Of a stretch of DNA of 34,898 bases, positions 25,963 through 33,450 are shown in pieces. The DNA is taken from contig JAJFFE010000040.1 in NCBI GenBank assembly GCA_021776775.1, forward strand, positions 1-34,898, read 5' to 3'. The stretch is from Planctomycetota bacterium (GTDB lineage: Bacteria; Planctomycetota; UBA8108; UBA1146; JAJFFE01). Position 1 is the first letter of the stretch. Every line of letters begins with the position of its first letter. The notes under the pieces were generated by a model. The model had not been told where the DNA came from. It did no database searches and saw only the letters and a program-made list of their open reading frames with translations. Position numbers and translations under genes: made by a program.

Positions 25963-26034
25963 GCACCATCGCAGAAGGCCGCCGATGAACGGCGGCCTCT
26001 CAACGATTCGCACGAACGCTACTTCGGAAGAGTC

Positions 26035-26232
26035 TTAGTCTTCCTTCACCTTCGTCGCCGCACGGTTGGCGTGGTGCTTCGCGGTCAACTGGAGCGACGC
26101 CAATTTGCGCTGGGCACGCTTGTGCATTTTCCGCGCGCGACGATCCGCCGCCTCTTGGCTTTTCTTGCCCGTACGCTTCTCTTTGGTCAGCGCGATTCGC
26201 GCTTCGATTCGCTCGGCGGTCATGGCCGGCAT
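26035..26232 (-). CDS. small basic protein, hypothetical
   Basis: 65 residues, with about a third Lys, Arg or His and strongly helical (KEKRTGKKSQEAADRRARKMHKRAQRKLASLQ), like small nucleic-acid-associated or ribosome-associated proteins. AGAGGGAG five bases before the ATG supports translation. No family recognised; binding to DNA or RNA is only suggested by composition. It may be transcribed together with the gene at 25890 downstream. Confidence 0.7.
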   Translation of the reverse strand: MPAMTAERIEARIALTKEKRTGKKSQEAADRRARKMHKRAQRKLASLQLTAKHHANRAATKVKED

Positions 26233-26285
26233 GGCGACTCCCTCTTGGATTCAGGCGATTCAGTCGGCAACCGCGAGTCCGCGGT

Positions 26286-26323
26286 GGATTCCGTTCGACT
26301 CGGCATTGTAGCGAGTGGAATCC
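26286..26323. other. imperfect hairpin between two minus-strand genes
   Basis: GGATTCC (26286) pairs with GGAATCC (26317), and inside it ACTCG (26298) with CGAGT (26312), leaving a five-base bulge on one side. There is no T run, so it is not a standard terminator. It lies after the YceH-like gene and before the small basic protein gene on the minus strand. Confidence 0.45.
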
Positions 26324-26352
26324 CCCCGTCGAGACGCGATTCTCGGTCTTCC

Positions 26353-27087
26353 CTACTCGTCACTGGTGATCCCCAGGCGGCCCTCGACGACTTCCAGCCG
26401 CTCTCGAAGGTCTCGGATCTCCTTCATGAGAGCCTCGACCTTGGCTCCTCCGCCCGGCGAACTGGCCACCGGCGCCGCCGCGGACGGGGACGGAGTTGCC
26501 GAGGGCGCCGGGGACCGCGTCGGCGCGTAGGAGTGCTCCGGAGCCGCATCCATGGTCGGTTCTGCCGCCAGGACCCGCTCTAGTTCGTCGGGGGTGTAGA
26601 GATTGTGGGTGAACCTCGCTCCGCGCTTGACTCCCGCCGGGGTCAGTCGCCGGACCAGCGGGTGCTCGCGACCGGCCAGTCGATCGAGCACCGCTTCCAG
26701 ATCGCCGAGCGTGGGGATCGCCTTCATGCGAGCGGCGCGACTCCGCAGTTCGCCGACGGCCTGCGCGCCACGAAGCAGCAACTCCGCCAGCACGGCCATC
26801 TCTTGGCCATCCAATTCGAGCACGGCCGACAGCTCCTGCCGGAACTTCTCGACCCGCCCACTCGCCGGGTACACGACGGTCAACAGTCCCAGCCCCTTGA
26901 GTTCTTCGAGGAACACAGAGACCTCTTCCTCGACGTACTCGACCATCGGATATCGGTTGGACTTCTGGTTCGACCCGGTCGTCACGGAGTTCAAGGAGAG
27001 CGGATAGTTCTGCGGAGTCGTGAGACTCTTTTCGATCAACACTCCGATAACACGGCGTTGCGGAGCGGTCAGGCTTGTGATGGTCAT
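26353..27087 (-). CDS. yceH: YceH-like protein (DUF480/UPF0502)
   Basis: 244 residues. LTAPQRRVIGVLIEKSLTTPQNYPLSLNSVTTGSNQKSNRYPM and the following winged-helix-like segments match the DUF480 family represented by E. coli YceH. The family has two winged-helix domains; its role is not established. The usual length is about 215; here an Ala/Pro-rich spacer and a short C-terminal coiled coil (KVEALMKEIRDLRERLEVVEGRLG) are added. The ATG at 27087 is the start that fits the family; the frame stays open upstream through a repeat sequence, which is not part of the gene. Confidence 0.92.
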   Translation of the reverse strand: MTITSLTAPQRRVIGVLIEKSLTTPQNYPLSLNSVTTGSNQKSNRYPMVEYVEEEVSVFLEELKGLGLLTVVYPASGRVEKFRQELSAVLELDGQEMAVLAELLLRGAQAVGELRSRAARMKAIPTLGDLEAVLDRLAGREHPLVRRLTPAGVKRGARFTHNLYTPDELERVLAAEPTMDAAPEHSYAPTRSPAPSATPSPSAAAPVASSPGGGAKVEALMKEIRDLRERLEVVEGRLGITSDE

Positions 27088-27236
27088 GGTGGGCGGGGCC
27101 TTCCGTTCGGGTAGATGGATAGCTTCGCTCTGCGGCGCGCGCGTGGCAAGAGTGTTCGGGTCGGCAATCGGGTCGGCGGGACGAAAATGGAGCCGGCTGG
27201 CAGCGGATGAGAGCAGCATGGGCGGGTGCTCTCTCG

Positions 27237-27297
27237 GCTCTGGGTCAAAACATGGATTGGGGGGGCGCCTCACCCTATCCTGCCCGTCCCCGTCGCA
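27237..27297 (-). repeat. left outer repeat copy
   Basis: Reads on the minus strand as a 61-bp sequence that matches 28986-29045 with four differences including one extra C. Its part at 27267-27296 is also the inverse of 27334-27363. Confidence 0.9.
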
Positions 27298-27333
27298 CCG
27301 ATCCAAATCCGCTTCGCCAAGTGTGTGATCGAC

Positions 27334-27382
27334 GCGACGGGGACGGGCAGGATGGGGCGAGGCTTCAGAGGTATGTGCACGC
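27334..27382 (+). repeat. left inner repeat copy
   Basis: The first 30 bp (27334-27363) match the start of the right outer copy (from 28987) in direct orientation with one difference, and are the inverse of 27267-27296. From 27355 to 27382 it matches, inverted, the start of the right inner copy at 28848-28877 (GTGCAC...GAGGCTTCGGAGG type sequence). The unit is thus a mosaic of two repeat halves. Confidence 0.85.
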
Positions 27383-27431
27383 GTACTGAAGAAGACTCCA
27401 ACAACGATGGATCGATGAGGCCGAAAAGCTA

Positions 27432-27445
27432 TCCACAGCTGTGGA
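27432..27445. repeat. palindrome TCCACAGCTGTGGA, copy 1
   Basis: A perfect 14-bp palindrome in the leader of the HNH gene, repeated inside the gene (28326) and after it (28768). Confidence 0.9.
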
Positions 27446-27526
27446 CGAATTTCATGAAATGATTCTAATCATACATTTGAGTGACGAACTCAGCACTTTA
27501 GACTTTCATGCATGTTAGGGTTTTGT

Positions 27527-27532
27527 TATACT
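27527..27532 (+). promoter_or_regulatory. possible -10 element of the HNH gene
   Basis: TATACT in an AT-rich stretch 88 bp before the ATG; five of six bases fit the sigma-70 -10 box. No convincing -35 box lies at the right distance, so this is tentative. Confidence 0.3.
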
Positions 27533-27614
27533 ACGCGGTAGATCTACGACGTTGTTTTTTCTGTCTCTTGAGCCTTCGATTGCCTTGCCCACCTTTCGAT
27601 ACGGAGCTCGATTT

Positions 27615-28658
27615 ATGTCTCTTACGAAGAGTGCCCTCGACGCCCATGCTCTGCATGATCAGATTGTTGTTTGTGTTTTGAACTGCAATCGCGGTCGGCT
27701 GGAGCTATTGGATTCCATTCGGCAGATGGACGAATCGCGACTGTATGTTGAACTGGGTTGCAGCTCTATTGAGCACTACTTGCAGAAGAAGCTTGGGTTC
27801 AAGAAGTCGAGTGCCTGGTCTCACAAGTCTGTGGCTCGGGCGTTACCTGAACTGCCGCGACTGCGGGAGACGTTTGCTAATGCGAAGATGACGTGGAGCA
27901 CGCTGCGCGAAGTCACCTCTGTCGCGACCGCTCGGACTGAGCAGGCATGGATCGATTGCTTGGCAAAGCACGGGGCGGACGCCGTTGATCGTGAGGTCAA
28001 GGCGGCAAGAGGCGACGGGAGAGACGCGCCGCGTGACGGTGAGTACTCATTGCCCGCCCACCTCGTGAAGCTGACCTTCGCACTGACCGCCGATCAATAC
28101 GAAGCGATTATCGAGAAGCTCAAGATCGCGCAATCAAGGCACGGCGGACCAGGCGACGATGGACCGTTCCTCGAACTCTTGATCGACAGCTACCTACAGA
28201 GCTTGACCGAGGAACCGGACGAGAAGACTCCCAATACCGAACCGACGAAGACAGTCGTCTACCACCAATGCCCCACCTGTCGCACCTCGGCAGTCGAAAC
28301 ATCCGCCGGCCCGGTCGAGATCGAGTCCACAGCTGTGGACGCCGCCACTCAAACCGCCACGGTCATACACATCGCGCCCGAGGAAGAGCAGCCGCTCGAA
28401 CCACTAGCCGACGACGCCGAACCCGATGACGAAACCTCGCACGAAATGCGCGCCAAAGTCCTGGCACGCGACGGACACCGGTGCCAAAGCTGCCGCGGGC
28501 GCCACGAGCTTCACGCCCACCACGTCCACCCGCGAAGCACCGGCGGCCGCACCCAACTCGACAACCTCGTCACGACCTGCAGATACTGCCACGGACTCCT
28601 CCACCAGGATCGCCTCGTCGTCACCGGGAGCGGACTCACCGGATTCGAGTTCTCGTGA
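27615..28658 (+). CDS. HNH endonuclease of a multicopy 13E12/DUF222-like type
   Basis: 347 residues from the ATG at 27615, with GGAG upstream. The N-terminal half (RLYVELGCSSIEHYLQKKLG, then helical repeats KSVARALPELPRLRETFANAKMTWSTLREVTSVA) is typical of a family of HNH proteins that occur in many copies in some planctomycete, myxobacterial and actinobacterial genomes. The middle is acidic and has a CPTC pair. The C-terminal HNH domain (about 282-331) has zinc cysteines at 290, 293, 322 and 325, the His302-His303 pair, Asn317 and His326, so the nuclease looks intact. Targets are unknown. AT-rich leader and repeats on both sides suggest acquisition by transfer. It could promote its own spread by cutting, like homing enzymes; that is an inference. 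Confidence 0.87.
   Translation: MSLTKSALDAHALHDQIVVCVLNCNRGRLELLDSIRQMDESRLYVELGCSSIEHYLQKKLGFKKSSAWSHKSVARALPELPRLRETFANAKMTWSTLREVTSVATARTEQAWIDCLAKHGADAVDREVKAARGDGRDAPRDGEYSLPAHLVKLTFALTADQYEAIIEKLKIAQSRHGGPGDDGPFLELLIDSYLQSLTEEPDEKTPNTEPTKTVVYHQCPTCRTSAVETSAGPVEIESTAVDAATQTATVIHIAPEEEQPLEPLADDAEPDDETSHEMRAKVLARDGHRCQSCRGRHELHAHHVHPRSTGGRTQLDNLVTTCRYCHGLLHQDRLVVTGSGLTGFEFS
28325..28340. repeat. palindrome copy 2, inside the HNH coding region
   Basis: GTCCACAGCTGTGGAC, a perfect 16-bp palindrome containing the same 14-bp core as the copies before and after the gene. It encodes part of the acidic linker, upstream of the HNH domain. Confidence 0.9.
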
Positions 28659-28764
28659 CGTAAGAGCCGTGTCCTCATCCTCGGGGCATTGTTCAATGGC
28701 GTGATCTCGTCCGGACGATGTGACCCAGCACCTTCGTCAGAGAAACGCCACCGGGGCCAAGTCA

Positions 28765-28784
28765 GCGTCCACAGCTGTGGACGC
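28765..28784. repeat. palindrome copy 3, after the HNH gene
   Basis: The longest copy: a 20-bp perfect palindrome with core TCCACAGCTGTGGA flanked by GCG and CGC. Confidence 0.9.
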
Positions 28785-28847
28785 TTCCAACCTCTCGCCC
28801 GATCACCCCGTCGTCTACGAATGCGCGCGCCGCCGCAAACAGCAGCA

Positions 28848-28908
28848 CCCGTGCACACACCTCCGAAGCCTCGCCCCCAAATCCATGTTTGGACCCAGAG
28901 CAAAGGGA
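28848..28908 (+). repeat. right inner repeat copy
   Basis: Its first 30 bp are the inverse of 27355-27382. Its last 36 bp (28873-28908) are identical, in the same orientation, to 29017-29052. Confidence 0.88.
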
Positions 28909-28985
28909 ACCCCACGCTTAGTACCAATCCAACACGGATAGCACCGGCGGAGCCGCCGCTTGCGGGCAATGTCACCGGGGGCCGA

Positions 28986-29052
28986 TGCGACGGGGACGGG
29001 CAGGATGGGGTGAGGCGCCCCCAAATCCATGTTTGGACCCAGAGCAAAGGGA
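28986..29052 (+). repeat. right outer repeat copy
   Basis: The first 60 bp are the inverse of the left outer copy; the last 36 bp duplicate the end of the right inner copy exactly. The rest of 28659-29163, about 500 bp, has no recognisable gene apart from these repeats and the palindrome. Confidence 0.9.
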
Positions 29053-29163
29053 GCCGACGCGCCCAGGCTAGGAGCACCTATCCAGATACTGGATCTCAAA
29101 GCGGCCGTAGCCGAGTAGCCGGCTCACCCTCGCAAGCGGAGAGCGGCTCGGCCCGCCCCTACC

Positions 29164-32100
29164 CTACGTGACCTCGTCGCGGTCCACGTCATAACGGCGC
29201 ATCATCTCCGCTACCGGATGCTGCTCCCGCATCGACTCGCGATGCTGCGGCGGTGCCCCGTCCACGATCGCCTTCAACACGCCCCGCCCCTTGTCGAGAT
29301 GCGTACGCACCACACTCGGCTTGTTGCGCTGGTGGTAGAGCTGCGCGAACGCGGCGTGCACTTCGACCTCGAGCTGTCGATCCCGCAGTGCACGGGCGTG
29401 ATCGAGCGCGGCCTCGAGCGTCTGAATCGCTCGCGGGAGGTCGTTGTCCTTCGACTGCTTGTCGCCTTCGATCACGCCGCGTGCTGCAAGTCCACGCGCC
29501 GTTTGCGGACGCAGGCTCAAGTCGCGCGCAATCTCCAACGCTTCGGAGCATTGACTGCGTGCTCGGCTGAAGTCTCCCCAACGCGCAAAGATCTCCGACT
29601 CGGTGATCAGCGCGCGGCACCGTCCTTCGAGCAAGCCAAGCTTGTTGAAGATCTCGCGCGCCGTGCTCGCTTCTTGGTGTCCCGAAGTGTGGGACTTGGC
29701 CAAGCCACGAATACGACCGAGCAACAACCACGCTTCGGCTTCGAGCCGGTCGAGCTCTAGCATGTCGCTCATCGCAAGAGCGGCCATGCCGAGCTGTTCC
29801 GCCACTTCCCGTTCACCGAGACGAAAGTACGCTTCGCCCAAATGCACGAGGGTGTGGGTCACGCCCGTCTCGTGACCCACTTCCAGATACGTACGCAGAC
29901 CGCGAAGGAGCGAAGTCTGCGCGCGCTGCAGTTCACCTCGGGCCAAATGCAGGAGTCCCACTTGAACGTTGAACTCCGCGAGGATCTCTCGGTCGGCGCC
30001 GGAAGGCATTGCGTTCAACCCGCGTTGCAATGCGTCGAGCGCGTTCTCTATCTCACCGCCCCAGCGACAGGCGACGCCCAATCGCAAGTAGATGTGCGGA
30101 ATCGAATGGGGCGAGGTGTACGCGGTGCGCAGCGCTTTGCGAAGCGTGGCGCGGGCGATATCCAACTCACCGCGATCACGCAGCAAGTCTGCGAGCGCCA
30201 CGGTCGTCGCAGCGATCGCGTCCGAGTCGTCGCCGGACAACCGACTCAACGCGGATTGGCGTGCCCGAATAGCGTCGTCGCGGTCCGAACGTGAACGGTA
30301 GTCACACGGCAACCCCGGCACCGCGGGCGGCAAGCCTTCACGCTTGGCGACCTTCTGGTAGAGCGCGTACAGCCGGAAATTGTGCGCCCCCTCCGCCGCC
30401 TTGCCCATGAAGAAGCAGACCATGCCGAGCGCACCGAGTAGACGGCTGTTGCGCCGTTGATCTCCGACCTCGGATTGGATTTCGAGCGCACTACCGAAAG
30501 CGGCAAACGCCTCATCCCACGCGGACTGGCGCGCATGCAGGTAGCCGAGCCGTTCATCGACCCGCGCTTCGAGCATGCGTGATCCGGTCGAAGCTGCGAT
30601 GGGTCGAGCCTCGAGTATGTGATCACGCGCGGCGACGAAGTCGCTGGCCTCCTCGTAGAGGTGGCCGAGGCGCAACATCGACTCGATCACGTTCAGCTTA
30701 GAGCCACGCTCACGGGCGAGGCGCAGGTACTGCTCTTCGAACTTCTGCGCTTCGATGAAGTCCCCGCGCCGGAAGTGAATCTCTTCGGTGACGCGACATA
30801 GCTCGAGGAACTCGGGATCGTCCGTGAGGTCGTCGAATTCGGAGATGGCAATGCCTTCGCGGCAGTAGCGCATCGTCTCGTCGAATTGTCGCTGCTCAAG
30901 GCAACACCGCGCCAAGCACGCGTACACCTTCATTCGCTCCGGAGAGCGCTCGCACTCTTTCACCGCTTGGAACGCTCGCTGATAGAACGTCATCTCGCGA
31001 TCGCGCATTTCCCAGCGCGACGCAAGGTCCCCGAGACGACGCCAGAGCGCGGCCTGAGTTTCCAGATCGAAGTCAGCGGCACGACGATGCAGCAACTTGT
31101 CCATGGCGTCGATCAACTTGCGATCGACGTCGGACGATTCGGCGAGCACGGCAACCAACGAACGAATCCCGCTCTCGACGCGCGGAGCGCTCGCGTCGCA
31201 GAGGGCTGTCATCAACTCGCGGTAGATCTCACTGGCGCCCTCGAAGTCGTAGAGTCGCAGCGCCTCGTCCGCCGCCGTGAACCCGGCCTCGATCAACGTC
31301 GGCCCGTCGGCGCCTTGCACGAGATGGTGATACACCTCGCGGAAGCGTCGCGACGGTCGATCGTCCGAGTACTCATCGACCACGGCATCGGCAAAGGTCG
31401 CGTGCAGGTTGCGCCGCTCCACCTTGGTCAGCGTATCGAGGATCGGCGCTTGATCACGCTGGTGCGACAAGACGACGCCGCCGCGATAGAGCCGACGGAG
31501 CCATGATTCGCCGTCGAGGTCATCGAGCCAACTGCGAAACTGTTCGCTATCGACGTCGAGCGTCGGGTGCGCGACCTTCACGAGCATCGACTCGCTGATC
31601 GGCTTGCCGGCAACCGCCAACACGTGCAAAACGCGGCGCCGCTCGGGATCGAGCTGGCGAACCGCTTTCATCACTTCGTTGTGGTAACGACCGAGACTGA
31701 TCATGCGACGGACGCGCGTCTCGGCTGAACCTTCGGGATTGGCGGCCTGCTCGCGCCGCATGCGAAACGCGAGGTCGAGCGGGTTGCCCTTGGTCTGCTG
31801 AAACAACTTCTCCCGGAGGGAAAGCGGAATCTCGGACTCGTACTCGCGCTCCAAGGTCTCGGCGAACTCATCGCGATCGAGACCGCGGATCGCAATCGTG
31901 AGCAACTCACCCTCGCTCAAGTCGGCGGGACACTGCCCTTCCGACTCGGTCGTCAGAATCACGCAGAGCCGCGGCGGAGCTGCCAGCGGTAGACCGCTGC
32001 GACGACCCTCGCGGCGCGTTCGCACCACCCGGGCCATGGTCGCGAGAAACTCTTGCGCCAAGCCGTCGAGGTGATCCGCATTCTCGAGGTGGACGACGGT

Positions 32101-32628
32101 CGGGACGACCTCGGCCACGCACAAGAACAATCCGGCGAGGTGGTCGACTAGGCGATTGCGTTCGTACCACGCGTCGAGCGGCGGGAACGGTTCGACCGCT
32201 TGCCCCCAGTCGACTTCGGGCAGCACACGATCGAGAGCAGGCGCGTGCTGCTCGACAATCCGAGTCCACGCTTCCTCCCAATCGAGCCCGAACTGATCGG
32301 AGAGTTCGCGTACCCGCTTGATCAACGATCGCGCGGCGCACAACACCGGTTCGAGTACCTCCCCGATTCCCGGGAACGCCTCGCCCCTCAAGAAGAGAAC
32401 GCCATCGGTGATCAGGCGATCCTGAACGCACTCGACCAGCGTGGTCTTCCCGGAGCCCGGCTCGCCGGGCATCCAGATGGCAAACGGAGGGTCATGCTGC
32501 GGGTTCTCGCGCATGGCGGACCGCAACGCTCGTTCGAGCTTCGTCGCGTGCCGCTCGGAAACCCGAATCACACGGGGGTTGTCGTTGTCATCGACATCGG
32601 TATGGACGGGGGTGGGCCTCTCTTGCAT
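29164..32628 (-). CDS. STAND-type ATPase with long TPR-like tail
   Basis: 1154 residues. An AAA/STAND NTPase domain opens the protein: Walker A GEPGSGKTT (55-63), a Walker B-like strand PTVVHLENADHLD (175-187), and a sensor-type LCVILTTESEG. A winged-helix-like part follows (RRRVLHVLAVAGKPISESMLVKV). From about residue 420 to the end come many helical pairs of TPR type (for example ARVDERLGYLHARQSAWDEAFAAFGSALEIQ). The plan is that of MalT or AAA_16-TPR regulators, but neither a DNA-binding domain, a kinase, nor an effector domain is seen at either end. It may be a switch ATPase that passes a signal through protein contacts. The ATG at 32628 has AAGG upstream. Substrate and partners unknown. 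Confidence 0.82.
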   Translation of the reverse strand: MQERPTPVHTDVDDNDNPRVIRVSERHATKLERALRSAMRENPQHDPPFAIWMPGEPGSGKTTLVECVQDRLITDGVLFLRGEAFPGIGEVLEPVLCAARSLIKRVRELSDQFGLDWEEAWTRIVEQHAPALDRVLPEVDWGQAVEPFPPLDAWYERNRLVDHLAGLFLCVAEVVPTVVHLENADHLDGLAQEFLATMARVVRTRREGRRSGLPLAAPPRLCVILTTESEGQCPADLSEGELLTIAIRGLDRDEFAETLEREYESEIPLSLREKLFQQTKGNPLDLAFRMRREQAANPEGSAETRVRRMISLGRYHNEVMKAVRQLDPERRRVLHVLAVAGKPISESMLVKVAHPTLDVDSEQFRSWLDDLDGESWLRRLYRGGVVLSHQRDQAPILDTLTKVERRNLHATFADAVVDEYSDDRPSRRFREVYHHLVQGADGPTLIEAGFTAADEALRLYDFEGASEIYRELMTALCDASAPRVESGIRSLVAVLAESSDVDRKLIDAMDKLLHRRAADFDLETQAALWRRLGDLASRWEMRDREMTFYQRAFQAVKECERSPERMKVYACLARCCLEQRQFDETMRYCREGIAISEFDDLTDDPEFLELCRVTEEIHFRRGDFIEAQKFEEQYLRLARERGSKLNVIESMLRLGHLYEEASDFVAARDHILEARPIAASTGSRMLEARVDERLGYLHARQSAWDEAFAAFGSALEIQSEVGDQRRNSRLLGALGMVCFFMGKAAEGAHNFRLYALYQKVAKREGLPPAVPGLPCDYRSRSDRDDAIRARQSALSRLSGDDSDAIAATTVALADLLRDRGELDIARATLRKALRTAYTSPHSIPHIYLRLGVACRWGGEIENALDALQRGLNAMPSGADREILAEFNVQVGLLHLARGELQRAQTSLLRGLRTYLEVGHETGVTHTLVHLGEAYFRLGEREVAEQLGMAALAMSDMLELDRLEAEAWLLLGRIRGLAKSHTSGHQEASTAREIFNKLGLLEGRCRALITESEIFARWGDFSRARSQCSEALEIARDLSLRPQTARGLAARGVIEGDKQSKDNDLPRAIQTLEAALDHARALRDRQLEVEVHAAFAQLYHQRNKPSVVRTHLDKGRGVLKAIVDGAPPQHRESMREQHPVAEMMRRYDVDRDEVT

Positions 32629-32861
32629 CCTGCAAACCTTCGATAGTCAAGCGTGGGTCATTGCGCGTTCGGATACGGAGCGCGTACTCGATAGAAGTAC
32701 GGTCGTCACATAGGGCTGCTCATGGAGTCTACGACGCGACATCGACGATCGGCAAATCGCGCGCCCGCTCCCGGGCGAGCCACTTGCGCGTTCTTCCAAC
32801 GTGCCCGGCAGTTCTTTCCGGGTGCCAAGAATCGGCCCCTCCGAGAAGACGGGTACCGCCT

Positions 32862-33428
32862 GTGAGCAAGCCGAAATCTCGATCCACCCGCAAACGCCTA
32901 CTCGACGCGCACCGGCGGGACGCCGAGGGGCGCGCTAGTCGGGTCGGGCCCGAGATCTACGTCGCTCTCGATCGAGTCAGAAGCATGCACAATGTGGGCT
33001 CGCTGTTCCGAACCGCGGACGGCTTTGGGGTCCGGGAGATTATTCTCGGCGGGTACACTCCGGCGCCTCCGCGGCCGGAAATCGCCAAGACTGCGCTGGG
33101 CGCTGACGAGACCGTCCCGTTCACCTGCCAGGAGGACCTGAAGGTGAGCATCCTCAAACTGCGTCAACGCGGCGTGCCGGTCATCGCACTCGAGCAAACG
33201 TACGACAGTCGCTCGATCTACGAGTACGACTTCCCGGACCCGGTGGCGCTCTTGATCGGGCACGAAGCCGAGGGCGTCGACGACGCGTTGCTCGAGTACG
33301 CCGATGACACGGTGGAGATCCCAATGCTCGGTGCGAAACATTCGCACAACGTGACCATCGCCGCCGGCATCGTGCTTGGCGAGATCTACCGACAGTGGAC
33401 GACGCGTCGCGCGTCGGCCGGACGCTGA
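32862..33428 (+). CDS. TrmH/SpoU-family RNA 2'-O-methyltransferase
   Basis: 188 residues from a GTG at 32862; earlier in-frame codons give an Arg/Ser-rich extension that does not look genuine. The three SPOUT motifs are present: NVGSLFRTADGFGVREIILGG, ALLIGHEAEGVDD and IPMLGAKHSHNVTIAAGI. In the third, the usual SLNV is SHNV. The enzyme uses SAM to methylate ribose in tRNA or rRNA; the site cannot be told. The RNase HII-like gene follows after 22 bp, probably in one operon. Confidence 0.9.
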   Translation: MSKPKSRSTRKRLLDAHRRDAEGRASRVGPEIYVALDRVRSMHNVGSLFRTADGFGVREIILGGYTPAPPRPEIAKTALGADETVPFTCQEDLKVSILKLRQRGVPVIALEQTYDSRSIYEYDFPDPVALLIGHEAEGVDDALLEYADDTVEIPMLGAKHSHNVTIAAGIVLGEIYRQWTTRRASAGR

Positions 33429-33450
33429 ACGTACCTGAGAAGAGGCGACG

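Larger units (their letters stand above)
27237..29052. mobile_element. candidate HNH-bearing mobile element framed by composite repeats
   Basis: A 1.8-kb unit with one HNH endonuclease gene, an AT-rich leader (about 35% GC by hand count at 27447-27540) and repeats on both sides. The outer 60-bp repeats at 27237-27297 and 28986-29045 are inverted relative to each other, about 95% identical. Inner repeats at 27355-27382 and 28848-28877 are also inverted. No transposase, recombinase or target-site duplication was found, so the limits and mobility are inferred. Confidence 0.42.

Noticed and set aside
27106..27306. N-terminal extension of the YceH-like protein
   Set aside because: The frame is open but runs through the repeat copy at 27237-27297 and has no family similarity; the ATG at 27087 fits the family.
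27431..27446. DnaA box pair and possible replication origin
   Set aside because: CTATCCACA is close to the DnaA box TTATCCACA, but the other two copies of the palindrome do not fit and no dnaA, dnaN or box cluster is nearby.
28511..29099. Open frames with repeated LGPNMDLGA-type peptides
   Set aside because: They are translations of the DNA repeats in different frames, not proteins.
28659..29163. CRISPR-like array
   Set aside because: Only two exact copies of a 36-bp repeat, separated by other repeats and not by uniform spacers, and no cas genes.
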